Part shown: positions 36,518 to 47,734 of the stretch, piece by piece
How positions within the stretch are numbered: position 1 is the stretch's first letter
Layout of the letters: every line of letters begins with the position of its first letter
Assembly (NCBI GenBank): GCA_023376005.1
Contig: CM042152.1
Coordinates: 90,497,948-90,561,947 of the forward strand
Length of the DNA stretch: 64,000 nt
Source: Doryteuthis pealeii
Lineage: Eukaryota; Mollusca; Cephalopoda; Myopsida; Loliginidae
Direction: 5' to 3'
Made by a program: the position numbers and the translations under genes
The notes under the pieces: generated by a model
Database searches by the model: none
What the model was told of the DNA's origin: nothing
What the model saw: the letters and a program-made list of their open reading frames with translations, nothing else

Positions 36518-36764
36518 AAAGTAAAGTCGTCGGGGCGGCCTAATGCCGGTATCAGCCTGACAGCAAGGGAGACTATCCCCTTTTCACTAGCACTAGACTA
36601 AGAAGATTATTTTAGCATTTGAGGTGGAGTGCCACACCTACCATCAGCTCCTCACTTTACCGCACAGATCCTAGTGCTACTCATACGCTGAGTTGGCGAG
36701 GGCCGGTATCAAAACAGGAACCTTGTGATTCCATGCTGAACGCTCTACCGACTGAGCCCTGCCT
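36518..36764 (-). repeat. SINE A, minus strand
   Basis: Complete body with the tRNA-like head at the high-coordinate end (ACGCTCTACCGACTGAGC). Confidence 0.8.
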
Positions 36765-36821
36765 TCTAGTTGATGATTGCAGCATTGGTGGTGAATGGTA
36801 TAATGAGGTAGTATGATGGTT

Positions 36822-37594
36822 TGGTTTAGTTTGTTTTGTTTTACGGCATATCAATCTCGGTGGGTCATTTAATGCCGACAATGTTTTGAAATAAATTCAT
36901 TCTTAATTATTATAGGTGATATACCCTATAGACTAATGGAATGCGCCGACGGTTACTATAAGTAACAGGAACAATTATGGTTTGAGGAAGCCAATGTGAG
37001 TCAGCTCGTAACTCTATTTGGTCGGACGTAATTCCCACTTCTCTTTACTGTAATTGTCTACTCTTTTGTTAATACATTTTCCTACATTTGTTACCCGTCG
37101 TTTTGTTCTTAATTTGACCCCTTAAAACCCCACAATATTAATGAATACTACATTTTTTTATAAACACATTTTTCTATTTAACCCATAGATGGGAGCTAAA
37201 ACGTACTACCACTCCGGGTCAGAGTGGATCAGGGTGCAATGTTGTTGAAGGGGTGTTCCACATTCCCCAAACCTCCAGAACTGGAACTTGACCATCAAAG
37301 AGTTTAATGTCATTCCCAGGATATGAAGATCCTCAGTCACCACCTTCTAGCACCCATATGATAAAAAGGATTGGGGCTTGTCATTAAGGCAATAGGGTCG
37401 GGGGCAAACATATAGGTGCTAGGGCTTGATATGACCAGCCGATTGATTGGAGGGGGCCTCTCCGACCCATCTGTCTAGCCAAGTAAGGGACAAAATGGAG
37501 TGTTGCATGTCATGGACTGCTTATCCACCAGAATTCTGTCTTTAAGCATCACGGTCACCACCAATGGCCAACTGGTGGCCCCATTACATTGATA
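36822..37594 (-). repeat. Element B interrupted by a 230-bp insertion
   Basis: The left part (36822-36907) and right part (37138-37594) are contiguous in other copies. The right end stops at a ...GGTGGCCCCATT block, beyond which a probable solo LTR begins at 37600. Confidence 0.78.
36908..37137. mobile_element. 230-bp insertion with 5-bp TSD
   Basis: Flanked by TTAAT at 36903-36907 and 37138-37142. The ends are imperfect inverted repeats (TATTATAGG / TATTGTGGG). A fragment of the same sequence (GCCGACGGTTAC, AGTAACAGG) lies inverted at 50628-50690, so it is a dispersed family. Confidence 0.6.
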
Positions 37595-37599
37595 ATTTT

Positions 37600-38015
37600 T
37601 GTTATGTTTTTAAGGGCCATTCCGGGGCCTTATAGCAGAAGCGCTTATCTGGTGGAATCCTTGATAAAGAGTCCGTCCACAATGTGAATCCTTTGGTTAC
37701 TAAAGTGTCCTGAGTTACTGGTAATCGTATAAGTCCTTTGAGAGTATTGGTACAGATCTGGCAATCCTATGTGTGTCCATCCTCAAAGAGTGCAGTTTTA
37801 ATTATGACCAATGTGGGGGGTTTAAGTATTCTATCGGGCCAGTAGTATTGCTAGTGATTGGTTACAAGAGTCAATCACGTGACCTTGGCTAGTCTATAAA
37901 TAGAGGTGGATATTTAACAAATGCAGGTGTTTGCAATTTGGTAAAAGAAAAGTTGGCTTCCCTCTCAAATTTTCTTCCAAATAAAATGTATACTATTTTA
38001 TATCAAAATTCAACA
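37600..38015 (+). mobile_element. Probable solo LTR, 416 bp
   Basis: Starts TGTT and ends AACA. TATA-like CTATAAATAG is at 37894-37903 and AATAAA 85 bp further at 37980-37985, the spacing expected in an LTR. The flanks ATTTT and TTTTT match at 4 of 5 bases, a weak target duplication. Confidence 0.5.
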
Positions 38016-38054
38016 TTTTTTTCTGAAATTATAATGGTTACTATTATCTGATTT

Positions 38055-38345
38055 GGTTGGTTAGATTTTACGGCATGTCAACCCTTGTTGGGATATTTTA
38101 ACGCCGATGCATTCTTGTTTTATTCATTCTTGATGGATATTTAATTTTTTTAAACTTAATTTTTAAACACATTTTTAAAACTCGTGTTTTTTCTATTTAA
38201 CCCAGAGATGGAACCCTAACAGGTACTACCACTCCTGGTGGATCAGGGTGGATATGGGAGTAATGGTGATGAAGGGGTACTCCCCCCAGAGTTCCAGAAT
38301 TAAAACTTCACCATTAGATGCAGTTTAATGCCGTGCCAATTATTA
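38055..38345 (-). repeat. Element B, diverged partial copy
   Basis: TTACGGCATGTCAACCC end, CCCAGAGATGGAACCCTAAC and the GGTACTACCACTCC block. The rest is missing. Confidence 0.7.
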
Positions 38346-38469
38346 AAAGATAAAACTTGAGTATCCATGAAGAATGAACAAAATAAAAAGTATTCGGCAT
38401 AAAATAACATCACAAGAGTTGACATGCCGTATAATTCAACCAACCAGACCAAGCAAAAACTTTTGATCA

Positions 38470-39110
38470 TTACATATACTAGCAAATATATGCACCCTCC
38501 GGGTGCAAGTATTTAAGTTTTAATGAAATAGAATATTATATTAAATTAGAAAGGCTAATGAAACTAAATAAGAATGCAGATAAAAAGATTTGAAACAGAG
38601 GGGGTATAATAGAAAAATAGAACAACTGAAACTTACTTTTCCAACACTTCCATCTTTCATTGCTAAATTTTTTTAATTTAACTATCTAGTTGAAATAGGT
38701 AGTAAAGAATAAAATTAGTTATTTCTTCTTATTAATGGATTTCTTTTAAGATTTATTGAAGAGATTTTTGCTCTTATTCATTAAGATAAAATCAAACAAT
38801 TAGAAATCAATAATACTAAGCACATATTTATTAAAATCAAATTTTTAATATCAATATGTAAATAAGCCTTCCCGTTCACTCTGTAAACCGCTATTTTGTT
38901 GTATATATAAATATAATTGCATGTTATTAATATGTAGATATGGTCAACAGTATTAATAATGTAAAACAATTTTATTAATAATTGAAGTTTAAAAAAAATC
39001 ATGGAAAATGTGACGTAAATAACTAAGGGAATTGTGACTTGAGTAGTAATATAGTTTCGGTTACAGACAGAAAACCACACCATCTCCATTATAATAAGAT
39101 ATATCCAAAT
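38470..39110 (-). repeat. Family R copy (~600 bp AT-rich repeat)
   Basis: Matches 45480-46090 in reverse complement over most of its length (TGTAACCAAAACTATA..., GTTGACCATATCTACATATT, TTTAGTTTCATTAGCC). A more diverged copy is at 43060-44120, and one end occurs at 61625-62240. The GTAACCAAAACTA end resembles the 3' end of LINE-1, so family R may be a non-autonomous relative. Confidence 0.65.
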
Positions 39111-39188
39111 AATCCCAACAACTTTACTTTTGCTTACTTTTTATTTTTCAAAAGCAACACATTTTCATGGATTGCCATCTTATAAAAT

Positions 39189-39620
39189 TGTTGTCTACCC
39201 TTTCTTTACTTCTATTATTCTTCTGCTCATCCTTGGTATCTTACATTCTTCTTCTAGCGTCTGGACTTCGTCTTACTGGTTGGTCGTCCTTGATTCATTT
39301 CTTCTTCTAGGTCAGTCTTGTTGCCAAGACATTCATCAACCACAAAACCATATTATTTAATTAAACCTTTATTTATTTAACTAACATCTTCCTCTAACTA
39401 AACACAGCGCGCATGTGCAGTAAGCTCCAGCTAAGGCAGATGGGCCTTCTCTGCCTGACGTCCAAGCTGAAACTGAGAGCCAACCAGGTCCCACGTAACT
39501 TCACATATTTCGCAGACTTTCTCTAATATTGCATGGAAAGTCCCACCCGTGATATGAAAAGGGGCCATCCCTTCAGAAATACAGGGGGTTGACAATAATC
39601 TATGCATAGATTATGTAACA
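39189..39620 (-). mobile_element. Probable solo LTR, 432 bp
   Basis: TGTT...AACA ends with AAAT on both sides (39185-39188 and 39621-39624). The minus strand has AATAAA within the AAATAAATAAAGG stretch near 39367-39380. The left end is similar to the left end of 58811-59488 (TGTTG--TACCC, TTCTTCTGGC/TTCTTCTGCT), so they are relatives. Confidence 0.55.
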
Positions 39621-40230
39621 AAATGAACGCAGACAATCTTTTAAAGTTGTCCTGATTTGAATCAGAATTTTCAGATTTAATTGAAGCAGAATTTTTCAAA
39701 TCTTAACACCCGCCGATCAACATGTCTTCTTCTTGGTCTAATTACTGAAAGTATGTTCTTCTCTTTCTATAATTGATTGATACATGTTAAACTCATGTTG
39801 ATCCCTTTTCCGGTAGATGCCTTGAGAATTTGTAGAGAAATGAGAAAGAAGGGCTCTTCCGGTTTTGATTTGAAAGAGTTAGTTCAGTACTGGGCAGCCC
39901 ACAGAGGTACCAAGTCGCGTTAAGCATCCTCCTGTACTCCCTCTGCGCAGTTAGTCTGGATGAGTATTTCTAAATAAAATATGATATATAGAAAATCTAA
40001 GTCTTGGATTATTTATCTAAAAAGTACCAATGACCCAGGGCTTCTGATAGATCAATGGTAGAAAGTTCCACATAAGATAGTGAAAGAAGATGAATAAAGA
40101 AGTATATAACATGTCTATCCATCTCAAACCCTTCCCATCTTTCGACCCGTCTTTGTCTATTGCCCTCTTTAATGAATCTGCTTGGGTAGTAAATAAGTAC
40201 CAAAAAATAAAATTAAAATTAAAATAAAAA
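39621..40230. other. No recognisable feature
   Basis: AT-rich, short frames only. Confidence 0.45.
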
Positions 40231-40242
40231 ATAATTTTGTAT

Positions 40243-40655
40243 TATTTGTATTATTCGGACTATTGTCCTCATCTTCATTGTTGTCTGTGCAACGTTTCGG
40301 CTGATGTGCCCTCCGGCCTTCTTCAGGTATTTCTTGTCAGGCTCGGGAACCTTCTTGTAATCGGAAGCCGTCACGGAACATGGAGAGAAAGTTCTAATTG
40401 TTTAATGTCTTTTCCTCTCTTTCTACAATGAATATAATAAAGAAAAATAACTAATCAATTAAAAGCAAATACCAATTATCTAATAGCAAAGAATTTGCAA
40501 CTGAAAATGTCAAATAAAATTCTCAAATCTTTTCTTATTCTGTATTATTTTGATTATTCAGACTATTGTCCTCTTCTTTATTGTTATCTGTTACAACGTT
40601 TCGACCGATGTGCTTTTCGGCCTTCTTCAGGTATTTCTTGTCAGTGGTATTAAAA
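40243..40655 (-). repeat. Two family P fragments in tandem
   Basis: Fragments at 40243-40380 and 40548-40655, both minus. Each has CGGACTATTGTCCTC, an ACGTTTCGGC/ACGTTTCGAC core and GGCCTTCTTCAGGTATTTCTTGTC. Confidence 0.75.
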
Positions 40656-40659
40656 GTAA

Positions 40660-40970
40660 ATGTTATTCTCTTCAGAATTCTAAAAGCTAATTGATAAATA
40701 AGCTTCATTTTTAATCGATGTTTTATAGATCAGACCTGAGATACTGAATCTAAAATAGTGGTTCTCAACTGGGGTGCAGCATATGGACCCCGAGGATGAT
40801 ATAACATTTTTTGAATGCAGACAAGCAAAAAATATCTAATTATAAAACCCAATTGGATTTTTAAACATTGAATGGCTATAGGAAATCCTCCAGAGTAAAA
40901 TAGTATTTAAAGGGTAGTATTTGTATTATTCAGACTATTTTCCTCATCTTTATTGTTATTGTAGAAGTTA
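40660..40970 (-). repeat. Family P extended 3' part
   Basis: Inverted relative of 35640-35890 (GGCTATAGGAAATCC, TATGGACCCCGAGG, AGATACTGAATCTAAAATAGTGG). Confidence 0.7.
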
Positions 40971-41021
40971 TCCTCCAGATATAAAAACAATATGATACTC
41001 ACCGTCGCAGTGGGGTTCTAA

Positions 41022-41222
41022 CTACCGTCGAGTTAGTAGACAAAAACAAACAGGCAAACAATTTGCTCTGAAGTTTCGTATAGATGCATTCATACCAGGC
41101 CAATATACAGAATCATTAGCACGAGCCCTCATGCCGTCCACACCTTGGTGAGCTGAGTGCAAACAGCGTAGCACTTTTCTCCTGAGAGATTTTGGTATTA
41201 CGATCCTTCCATCCATTAATAC
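41022..41222 (-). pseudogene. Gypsy-type integrase zinc-finger fragment
   Basis: The minus-strand frame reads GRIVIPKSLRRKVLRCLHSAHQG, then R-R-R, VYWPGMN, then NC. This is the integrase N-terminal H2C2 zinc-binding block of Ty3/Gypsy polyproteins (LH-x3-HxG ... W/YWPGM ... NC-xxC), with the last Cys changed (NCLPV). The frame is fused artificially to family P sequence upstream. A fragment only; no catalytic DDE region. Confidence 0.65.
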
Positions 41223-41425
41223 TAGGCCTCTACAGTTATTTGTACAATGTTTTATGCCAATGTGCCGTCCGGCCTTCTTCAGGAATTTCTTATCGGATTT
41301 GTGGGCCTTCTCGAATTCAGGAACCTTCTTGTTATAATCAGAAGCCACCCCGGAACTTTGAACCCAACCCTTTAATCAATCCATGGGGGCATCCTGTTTT
41401 CATTCTGCTAACCATAGCTGGGTAC
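41200..41425 (-). repeat. Family P copy
   Basis: Minus-strand copy from TTTGTACAATG through CCGGCCTTCTTCAGGAATTTC, GAACCTTCTTG and the upstream end GAACCCAACCC, CCATAGCTGG. Confidence 0.75.
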
Positions 41426-41429
41426 AAGT

Positions 41430-42703
41430 TGTAGTGTTTCTCATAGAAAACAACAACGCAGGTGTTAGTTAAAGCCTTTATTCCCTTTTTCCAAGGTACA
41501 CATTGCCTAACTTCCCAGGCCGGAAGTGTCCGGTGAACCGGGAGGTGTTGTACCTTGTGATGATACATCCATTACATCTCCCCCCTTCAAGATTCTTTTA
41601 GGTGTAGAATGGTCTGGGTAGACTGCCATTATTTGTTTATTTTTTTGCTTACGCGCGTGTAGCGTGGACTGTCTCCCGTGTTTAAAAACCGTTAATGCTG
41701 GGGATACATTCTTTTTTTTTCTTTTAAAGTGTTCCATTTAACACTTACTTTGTGAAATGGATCTCATCCTCGTCGCCATGTAGTGTTTCTCATAGAAAAC
41801 AACAACGCCAGTGTTAGTTAAAGCCTATAAAAATTAATGGTACGAAGGGGGGTAAGCAGAAGAGAAAATGCAGATTATGACATTAAGGGACGAGAGTACA
41901 ACGAAATCAAAATGCAACAGATTTAATATATAAATATGCACATAAAATGGTACAACAAGAGAAGAAAAGTGTTCTGGTTTAGTTCGGTCAAGCTTCGCGA
42001 GGTTTAATAACTTCCTTTAGAAGCTAGCGGCACCTCCTCGTTTAGGTATAAGCCGTAATGTTATTCAGGTTTGTTTAAGGTATTTTAGGGTTTTTAAGGT
42101 ATTTTAGGGTTGCAAAAGTTTATTCTGCTAGCAGCCTATTGACTGCAATGGTATCAAAGTGTGAAGCTTGTCCGTTGTTGCAAATTATCTCGTCGGCTCC
42201 CTCAGTTGTTATCCTGGTGATATTGGTAATTTGCTGTCAGCCGTCATGGGTCAAAAGACAGCAATCTCTCTTTAGAAGCCGGGTTTGGTAGCATGGTAGA
42301 AGGTCCGTCGTGGGTTTTTCTATCAGTAAACCTAGTTCGTAGGGAGAGATAAAGCAAAGCTCTTACCTGGAGTAGCCGTCAGAAGGATTCAACCAAAGGT
42401 TGAGAGAGACACGTGAGGGCCGGACCCAGCACTGACCCCCAGAAGGTTACAACTAGAAAGAGGAGGAATTACTAATGGACATGGCTATTTATAGAGATCA
42501 CCACTTGACGGTGATGATGATGGCTGCTGCTGCTACTGTGACAGTCCTCTAGGGGCTAAGTCTTGTGTAGACCGTAGTAGTAATATAAAATTTCAATAAG
42601 CCTTTATTCCCTTTTTCCAAGGTACACATTTGCCTAAGTCCCTAGGCCGGAAGTGTCCGGTGAACCGGGGGGTGTTGCACCCTGTGATGATACATACATT
42701 ACA
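41430..42703 (-). mobile_element. Miniature Gypsy-like LTR retrotransposon (TRIM-type)
   Basis: Complete termini on the minus strand. The 3' LTR is 41430-41576 (147 bp, TGTAATGG...CACTACA). A polypurine tract, GAAGGGGGGAGA, directly precedes it (41577-41588). The internal region is only about 202 bp. A PBS-like TGGCGACGAGGATGAGATCC (41759-41778) directly follows the 5' LTR, which runs from 42703 to 41779. CAAGT flanks both sides (41425-41429 and 42704-42708), a perfect 5-bp target duplication. The internal region keeps a basic polyprotein tail (41560-41737), so it looks like an internally deleted Gypsy derivative. Its 5' LTR is itself split by a 771-bp insertion. Confidence 0.82.
41827..42597. 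mobile_element. 771-bp insertion nested in the 5' LTR
   Basis: It splits the LTR after AAGCCT (41821-41826), which recurs at 42598-42603, a 6-bp duplication. The insert is GC-richer than its surroundings. On the minus strand it carries a CTATAAATAG motif near 42485-42495 and a CAGGTAAGAG donor-like site near 42367. No coding frame; class unknown. Confidence 0.65.
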
Positions 42704-43448
42704 CAAGTGTTAAGCTTTTCTTATTCAATGATATCTTTAGTGTCTTGAATTTGAATTTCATCAAATCCAGAATTCCTAAAATATGGATATCCTGAATCCG
42801 TGATCTTTGGAGCAGAAGATTAGTTTGCTCATCTTTCTGCACAGATGAATCCAAGCAAAGATCACAAGACTAATCAGATTTTTCAGCTTGCCAATCAATG
42901 TGACTTTTCCTGGAGACAAATGTCTAGAATATCTAGTTCAGATGACAAAATAATTGGGCTCAAACTGATCATATACCATTATTAACGAGAAAAAGAAAAT
43001 GATAACATCTGATTTAGAGTAATGGTTAACAAGTTAGTCTTAAAAGCCATTGCTAATCTTATTATAATGGATATTATGTAACTATCTGTAACCAAAACTA
43101 CGTCACCACTGATATCACATTTCCATAGTTATTTAAGTTACATTCTCATCGATTATGAAATAGTCATTATTTAATCTTAATTAGCATCTTATTTATTATA
43201 AATGTTTCTATTATAGTCTTGCTGAGGTAGATTTGCCGCAAAACTACTCATATTATTGATGCATTTAAAATACTGAATTCTGTGTTATATATCTCTAAGA
43301 AATAAAGATTTACATAGTATAAGGTGGAATAATTTGCATAATGATTTAAAAAAAACTGGAGTTAATAAATAATTATTTGCTGTTACTGATTACTAATACT
43401 ATCAAGTTATTCTCATATTTCTCTGAATGTTTGAGATGAGGCTTGATG

Positions 43449-43541
43449 ATTAGTATTATCTGCGTTATTCGGACTATTGTCCTCATCTTTATTGTCAATA
43501 AAGATGGGTACAATAGTCCGAATAACGCAGATAATACTAAT
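43449..43541. repeat. Family P terminal palindrome
   Basis: ATTAGTATTATCTGCGTTAT followed inward by TCGGACTATTG, then its inverted copy after a ~20-bp centre. It contains only the two inverted termini of family P. Confidence 0.8.
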
Positions 43542-43578
43542 TATTCTCACATGTATTAAAAGCAATCTTATATATAAT

Positions 43579-43929
43579 TGTGACGGCCGCCCAAGCAAGA
43601 AAATGAGTAATGACAGAGTCGACTGGTGAAGACGCTTTTATTTTGGTAAATACGGGAGTTGTCACTTATCCTCCTGTTTCGCAACTGGTCTTCAACGTGA
43701 AACTACAATAGAATACAAAGGGCTATGTAGCTTCTCTAATATACAACTAATAAAATCGAAAAAGAGGAGGAAAAGTTCCAAGCATGTATCTACCTTCTTG
43801 TCGCCTCAAATCCTGCTGCTAAAAGGATTCAAAACCAGCGCCACGCAAACATGTGACTTTTACCGGTGTCAAACGGTGCCTGTACCCACGCAATAGGATG
43901 GCCGAACAAAACAAGGGAGATAATTTACA
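43579..43929 (-). mobile_element. Probable solo LTR, 351 bp
   Basis: On the minus strand it starts TGTAAATT and ends CGTCACA, with AATAAA in CAAAATAAAAGCGTC near the 3' end. Flanks ATAAT and ATCAT match at 4 of 5 bases. Higher GC than its surroundings. Confidence 0.55.
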
Positions 43930-44120
43930 ATCATTTTATATAGAAATCAATTAAAATGACATTAAAATAAGTGTAAAATTTTTATATTTGTCCCAATTTA
44001 GTTTCAATAGTCTTTCTAATTTAATATAGTATTTTAATGCATTCAAACTTGAATACTTGTACCAAGGGGTGCATACTTTTGCTAGTAAGTTTAATGTCCC
44101 TAGCTAACCTTGTGTTGTAT

Positions 44121-45143
44121 TAAACGTAGCACTACATAATTACTTGCTTACACATATTGTAGTTTGTAAGGGCTGTTTGATGTTTTTGTATTAAGGTCAC
44201 CAGTTTGAGGTCAATAATCAATAAAATATTCAAACATTTAAAAACACCATAAAACATTCAATTCCTACCGGCATATAGCATAAATAGCAAGACTTAATAT
44301 TAAAACAAACAACTTGTATTGAGAAAAGTTTACAAAAGGTAACGCATAATACCGAGCAAAGTTCTTTCAGTACTCTTGTGTACAAAATGTTATTTGTTCT
44401 TTTTTAAAAATTTATTATAACATGTAAGAAAATATGTTATAAGTTATGAAGTGAGAAAGAAAGGGTAAGAGTTCAAAGTCACATGGCTGTCAGTAGCAAG
44501 TAATACTGATGATCTCGTAAAAGGTTGATAAAGAGAGATAAATAGATAGATATTAGTTCATACCTTCTTATAAGTGAATGTGCTTTGTCTTACCTTAAAG
44601 TGACGTGGATTTAGTTAGAAGAATAATTTATTTCTGGTTGGGATCCGAAAAGTTGTTTTTTTATAGTCCGAGGGTAGGCTCCAAAAGGGGTCTATTTGAT
44701 AGATTTCCTTTTAGGCGCGAACGTCTCTGATTGGTTGAAAATGTACACATTTTTATTTTAATTTTCTTTTTTTACTAGGGTGCACAATCCCATGCGCAAA
44801 CTATTAATTTTTGTCATTTGACTTTTGTTCGTCGTAGTAAGAACTTCCGGTCCACCACACACAGAGGCTTATCTAATTCCACACAACCAGCAACTAAGGA
44901 ACACTTCTCAAATATGTAACTCTCTCATAAACTTTTATATCTCTTAGGAACATCATATAAACATATGTACATAAGATTTCAACATATCTTCATATACTCA
45001 TTTTGTATTATTTCTATTTAGTTTGACCAGTATCAATAAAACATGTTGTTAATTGTACTTAATTCTTCTTATATTTATTCTTGAGAGGAAGCAAAATTTC
45101 TCCAACCAACATTCCTCAACAATATTTGAAAATATTCAGCTTC
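44121..45143. other. No recognisable feature
   Basis: AT-rich unique-looking DNA. A short GC-richer stretch at 44640-44880 has no frame of note. Confidence 0.45.
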
Positions 45144-45408
45144 AAAAATATTTTGGACCATATGACCTTTAGGCACCCCTTTTTGATCTCGATTAAGAAA
45201 GGACATGTTTTTCATTTACACCGTCAATATCCGGTTGTTTGTTAGGGGTTAGGGTTAGGGTTAGGGTTATGGGGTTAGTTTTATAATTTTTTAAATTCTA
45301 AAAATCATCTGTTAAAACAACCAGATATTGACGGTGTAAATGAAAAACATGTCCTTTCTTAACTGAGATCAAAAAGGGGTGCCGAAAGGTCATATGGTCC
45401 AATATTTT
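45144..45408. mobile_element. MITE-2 with internal telomere-like repeats
   Basis: Long inverted termini of ~95 bp (AATATT..GGACCATATGACC... through CCGTCAATATC) face each other around a ~70-bp centre. The centre contains a TTAGGG tract at about 45242-45270. Confidence 0.8.
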
Positions 45409-45479
45409 TAATGCAGGTTGAACTGTTTGAAGGTCAGGAATTTGAAACCAAAAATTAATCAGTCACTCAATTCTTAATG

Positions 45480-46090
45480 ATTTTCTAATGATATGAAAAT
45501 AGGCCAATAATAATCTTATTATAATTGAGATTGTGTAGTTGTATTTCTGTAACCAAAACTATATTCCTACTCAAGTCACAATTCCCTGAGTTATTTATGT
45601 CACATTCTCCAGGATTTTATTTTTATTCAAACCTCAATTATTAATAAAACTGTTTTACATTATTAACACTGTTGACCATATCTACATATTAATAACATGC
45701 AATTGTATTTATATATAAAATGAAATATCGGTTTACAGTGTGAACTGGAAGGCTAATTTGCATATTGATATTAAAAATTTGATTTTAATAAATATATGCT
45801 ATTTATTGATTTCTAATTGTTTGGTTTTATCTTAATGAATATAAGCAAAAATCTTGGGGACAAATCTTAAAAGAAATCCATTAACAAGAAGAAATAACTG
45901 TAATTTTATTCTTTACTTTCTATTTTAAATAAATAGTTAAATCAAGTAAATTTAGCAATGAAATATGGGAGTGATGGAAGTGTAAGTTTCAATTGTTCTA
46001 TTTTTCGATTATACCCCTCTGTTTTTCGAATCTTTTATCTGCATTCTTATTTAGTTTCATTAGCCTTTCTAATTTAATATAGTATTTTTA
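45480..46090 (+). repeat. Family R copy, inverted relative to 38470-39110
   Basis: Matches 38470-39110 in reverse complement. See that entry. Confidence 0.65.
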
Positions 46091-46279
46091 TTTAAACCTC
46101 AGAATAAAAATAAGAGAAGAAGAGAGAAATAGAAGAGAAGAAGGGAGTGGAATACAAGAGAAGAAGAGAGTATAATAGAAAAGATGAAGAGAGAGATAGA
46201 GAGAGAAAGAAGAGAGAGAGAGAGAAATAGAGAGAAGAAGGGAGTGGAATACAAGAGAAGAAGAGGGTAGAATAGAAAA

Positions 46280-46321
<42 letters not shown>

Positions 46322-46427
46322 AGAGAAAGATAGAAAAGAACAGAGATAAATAGAAGAGAAAAAGAGAGAAATAGAAGAGAAGAAGGGAGTGGAGTACAAG
46401 ATAAGAAGAGAGTAGAATAGAAAAGAT

Positions 46428-46517
<90 letters not shown>

Positions 46518-46535
46518 AAAGAAGAGAGAGAAATA
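46091..46535. repeat. Long impure (GA)n tract
   Basis: GA runs mixed with GAAGAGA and GGGAGTGGAATACAAGAGAAG repeats. The repeat-rich frames on both strands are artefacts. Confidence 0.9.
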
Positions 46536-47026
46536 GGTAATTTATGAGGAAGTGCGTCCCGGTCTCCTGCCTCAAAATTTACTACCCGGTGACTATCAAA
46601 ATAACAACCCCAACTCGTAATTCTTGTTTATTTATCGTAATTTGTCATAATTCTTGTATAGATATGAAGATGGATATATACTTTTGAATAGACTGAGATA
46701 GATAGATAGATAAACAAACAAAATAATATAGATAGATATGAACAAATGAAGATAGATATTTTCGACAAGTAAATGTATTGGGGGGGGGGTCGCCTCTTTT
46801 TTTTGTCGTAATTCTTGTTTATTTAAACTAAAAAGAAGACATTAAACAAACATGAATAAAAAAAAATCTTAGTATTTAAAGTAATATAGATAAATATGAA
46901 CAAATTGAGATAGATAGATATGAAGATGGATAGTTTTGAATAGACTGAGCTGGGTCGTTATTTTAATAGTCACCGGGTAGCAATTTTTGAAGCAGGAGAC
47001 CGGGACGCACTTCCTCATAAATTGCC
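46536..47026. mobile_element. MITE-3, ~80-bp inverted termini, TA target
   Basis: Left terminus GGTAATTTATGAGGAAGTGC and right terminus GCACTTCCTCATAAATTGCC, inverted over about 80 bp, with TA at 46534-46535 and 47027-47028. Sequence resembling the host GA tract continues on the right. The centre holds GATA-type repeats and a G tract; no transposase. Confidence 0.8.
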
Positions 47027-47734
47027 TAGAAATAGAAAAGAAGAAAAGAGAATAATAGAAAAGAAAAAATAGAGAAAAAGATAGCAGAATAAAGGAGAGG
47101 AAGAGTGTGAAATAGAAGAGAAGAAAAGAGTGAAACAGAAGAGAAATAAATTTTGTTCATTTGAATTTAGAATTTTTCATCCTCATTGGAAAACATTATT
47201 TGAGTTCTTAATTTCTTTTTTTTTACCAAGTTTCCAATGTTGACTTCAGTCTCAGCCATGACCCAGTGAAGTCTAAAATTCTTTTTGGCAAAAACAAAGT
47301 GAAAAGAGCAGCTGGTTTATTTCCTCACAACCAAAATTAACTGACACCTGTTTGTCTCTTTATTGTCTTATCAGACAATGTTTTTCTTTCACCACAAATC
47401 TAAATACAACTCCTTTGTTAGATGGGCCATGTAGTACAAAGCTTTCTACTTATTAGACTGTTTAGTGCTAATATAATTAGTCTGTTCAAACTAGGGTAGG
47501 TTGATTTTTCACTTTTTAAGAAATATCAAATACTCTCATACAGTGAAAGTTGAGTGTTGATATAATAAATACTAATACGAAAAATTAGATCTCTACTTGC
47601 ATTATTGTTTGAGGAAATACATTAAAATATCGTCTACTAAAATGCACCAAAAATGTACATTTTCATAACATTTAGCCTAGAAATTGTTTAGAAAATATAA
47701 CAATTTCAATATGAAAAAAAATGAATAATGTAAA

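Larger units (their letters stand above)
43060..44120. repeat. Family R copy carrying later insertions
   Basis: Diverged family R ends (TGTAACCAAAACTACG near 43088; AGTTTCAATAGTCTTTCTAA near 44000) bracket a family P palindrome and an LTR-like insert. Confidence 0.5.

Noticed and set aside
41022..41348. A single 108-codon gene
   Set aside because: The frame is an accidental fusion of family P sequence with a Gypsy integrase zinc-finger fragment.
45242..45270. Chromosome end or fusion point
   Set aside because: The TTAGGG tract is short and lies inside an element with long inverted termini, flanked by ordinary repeats.
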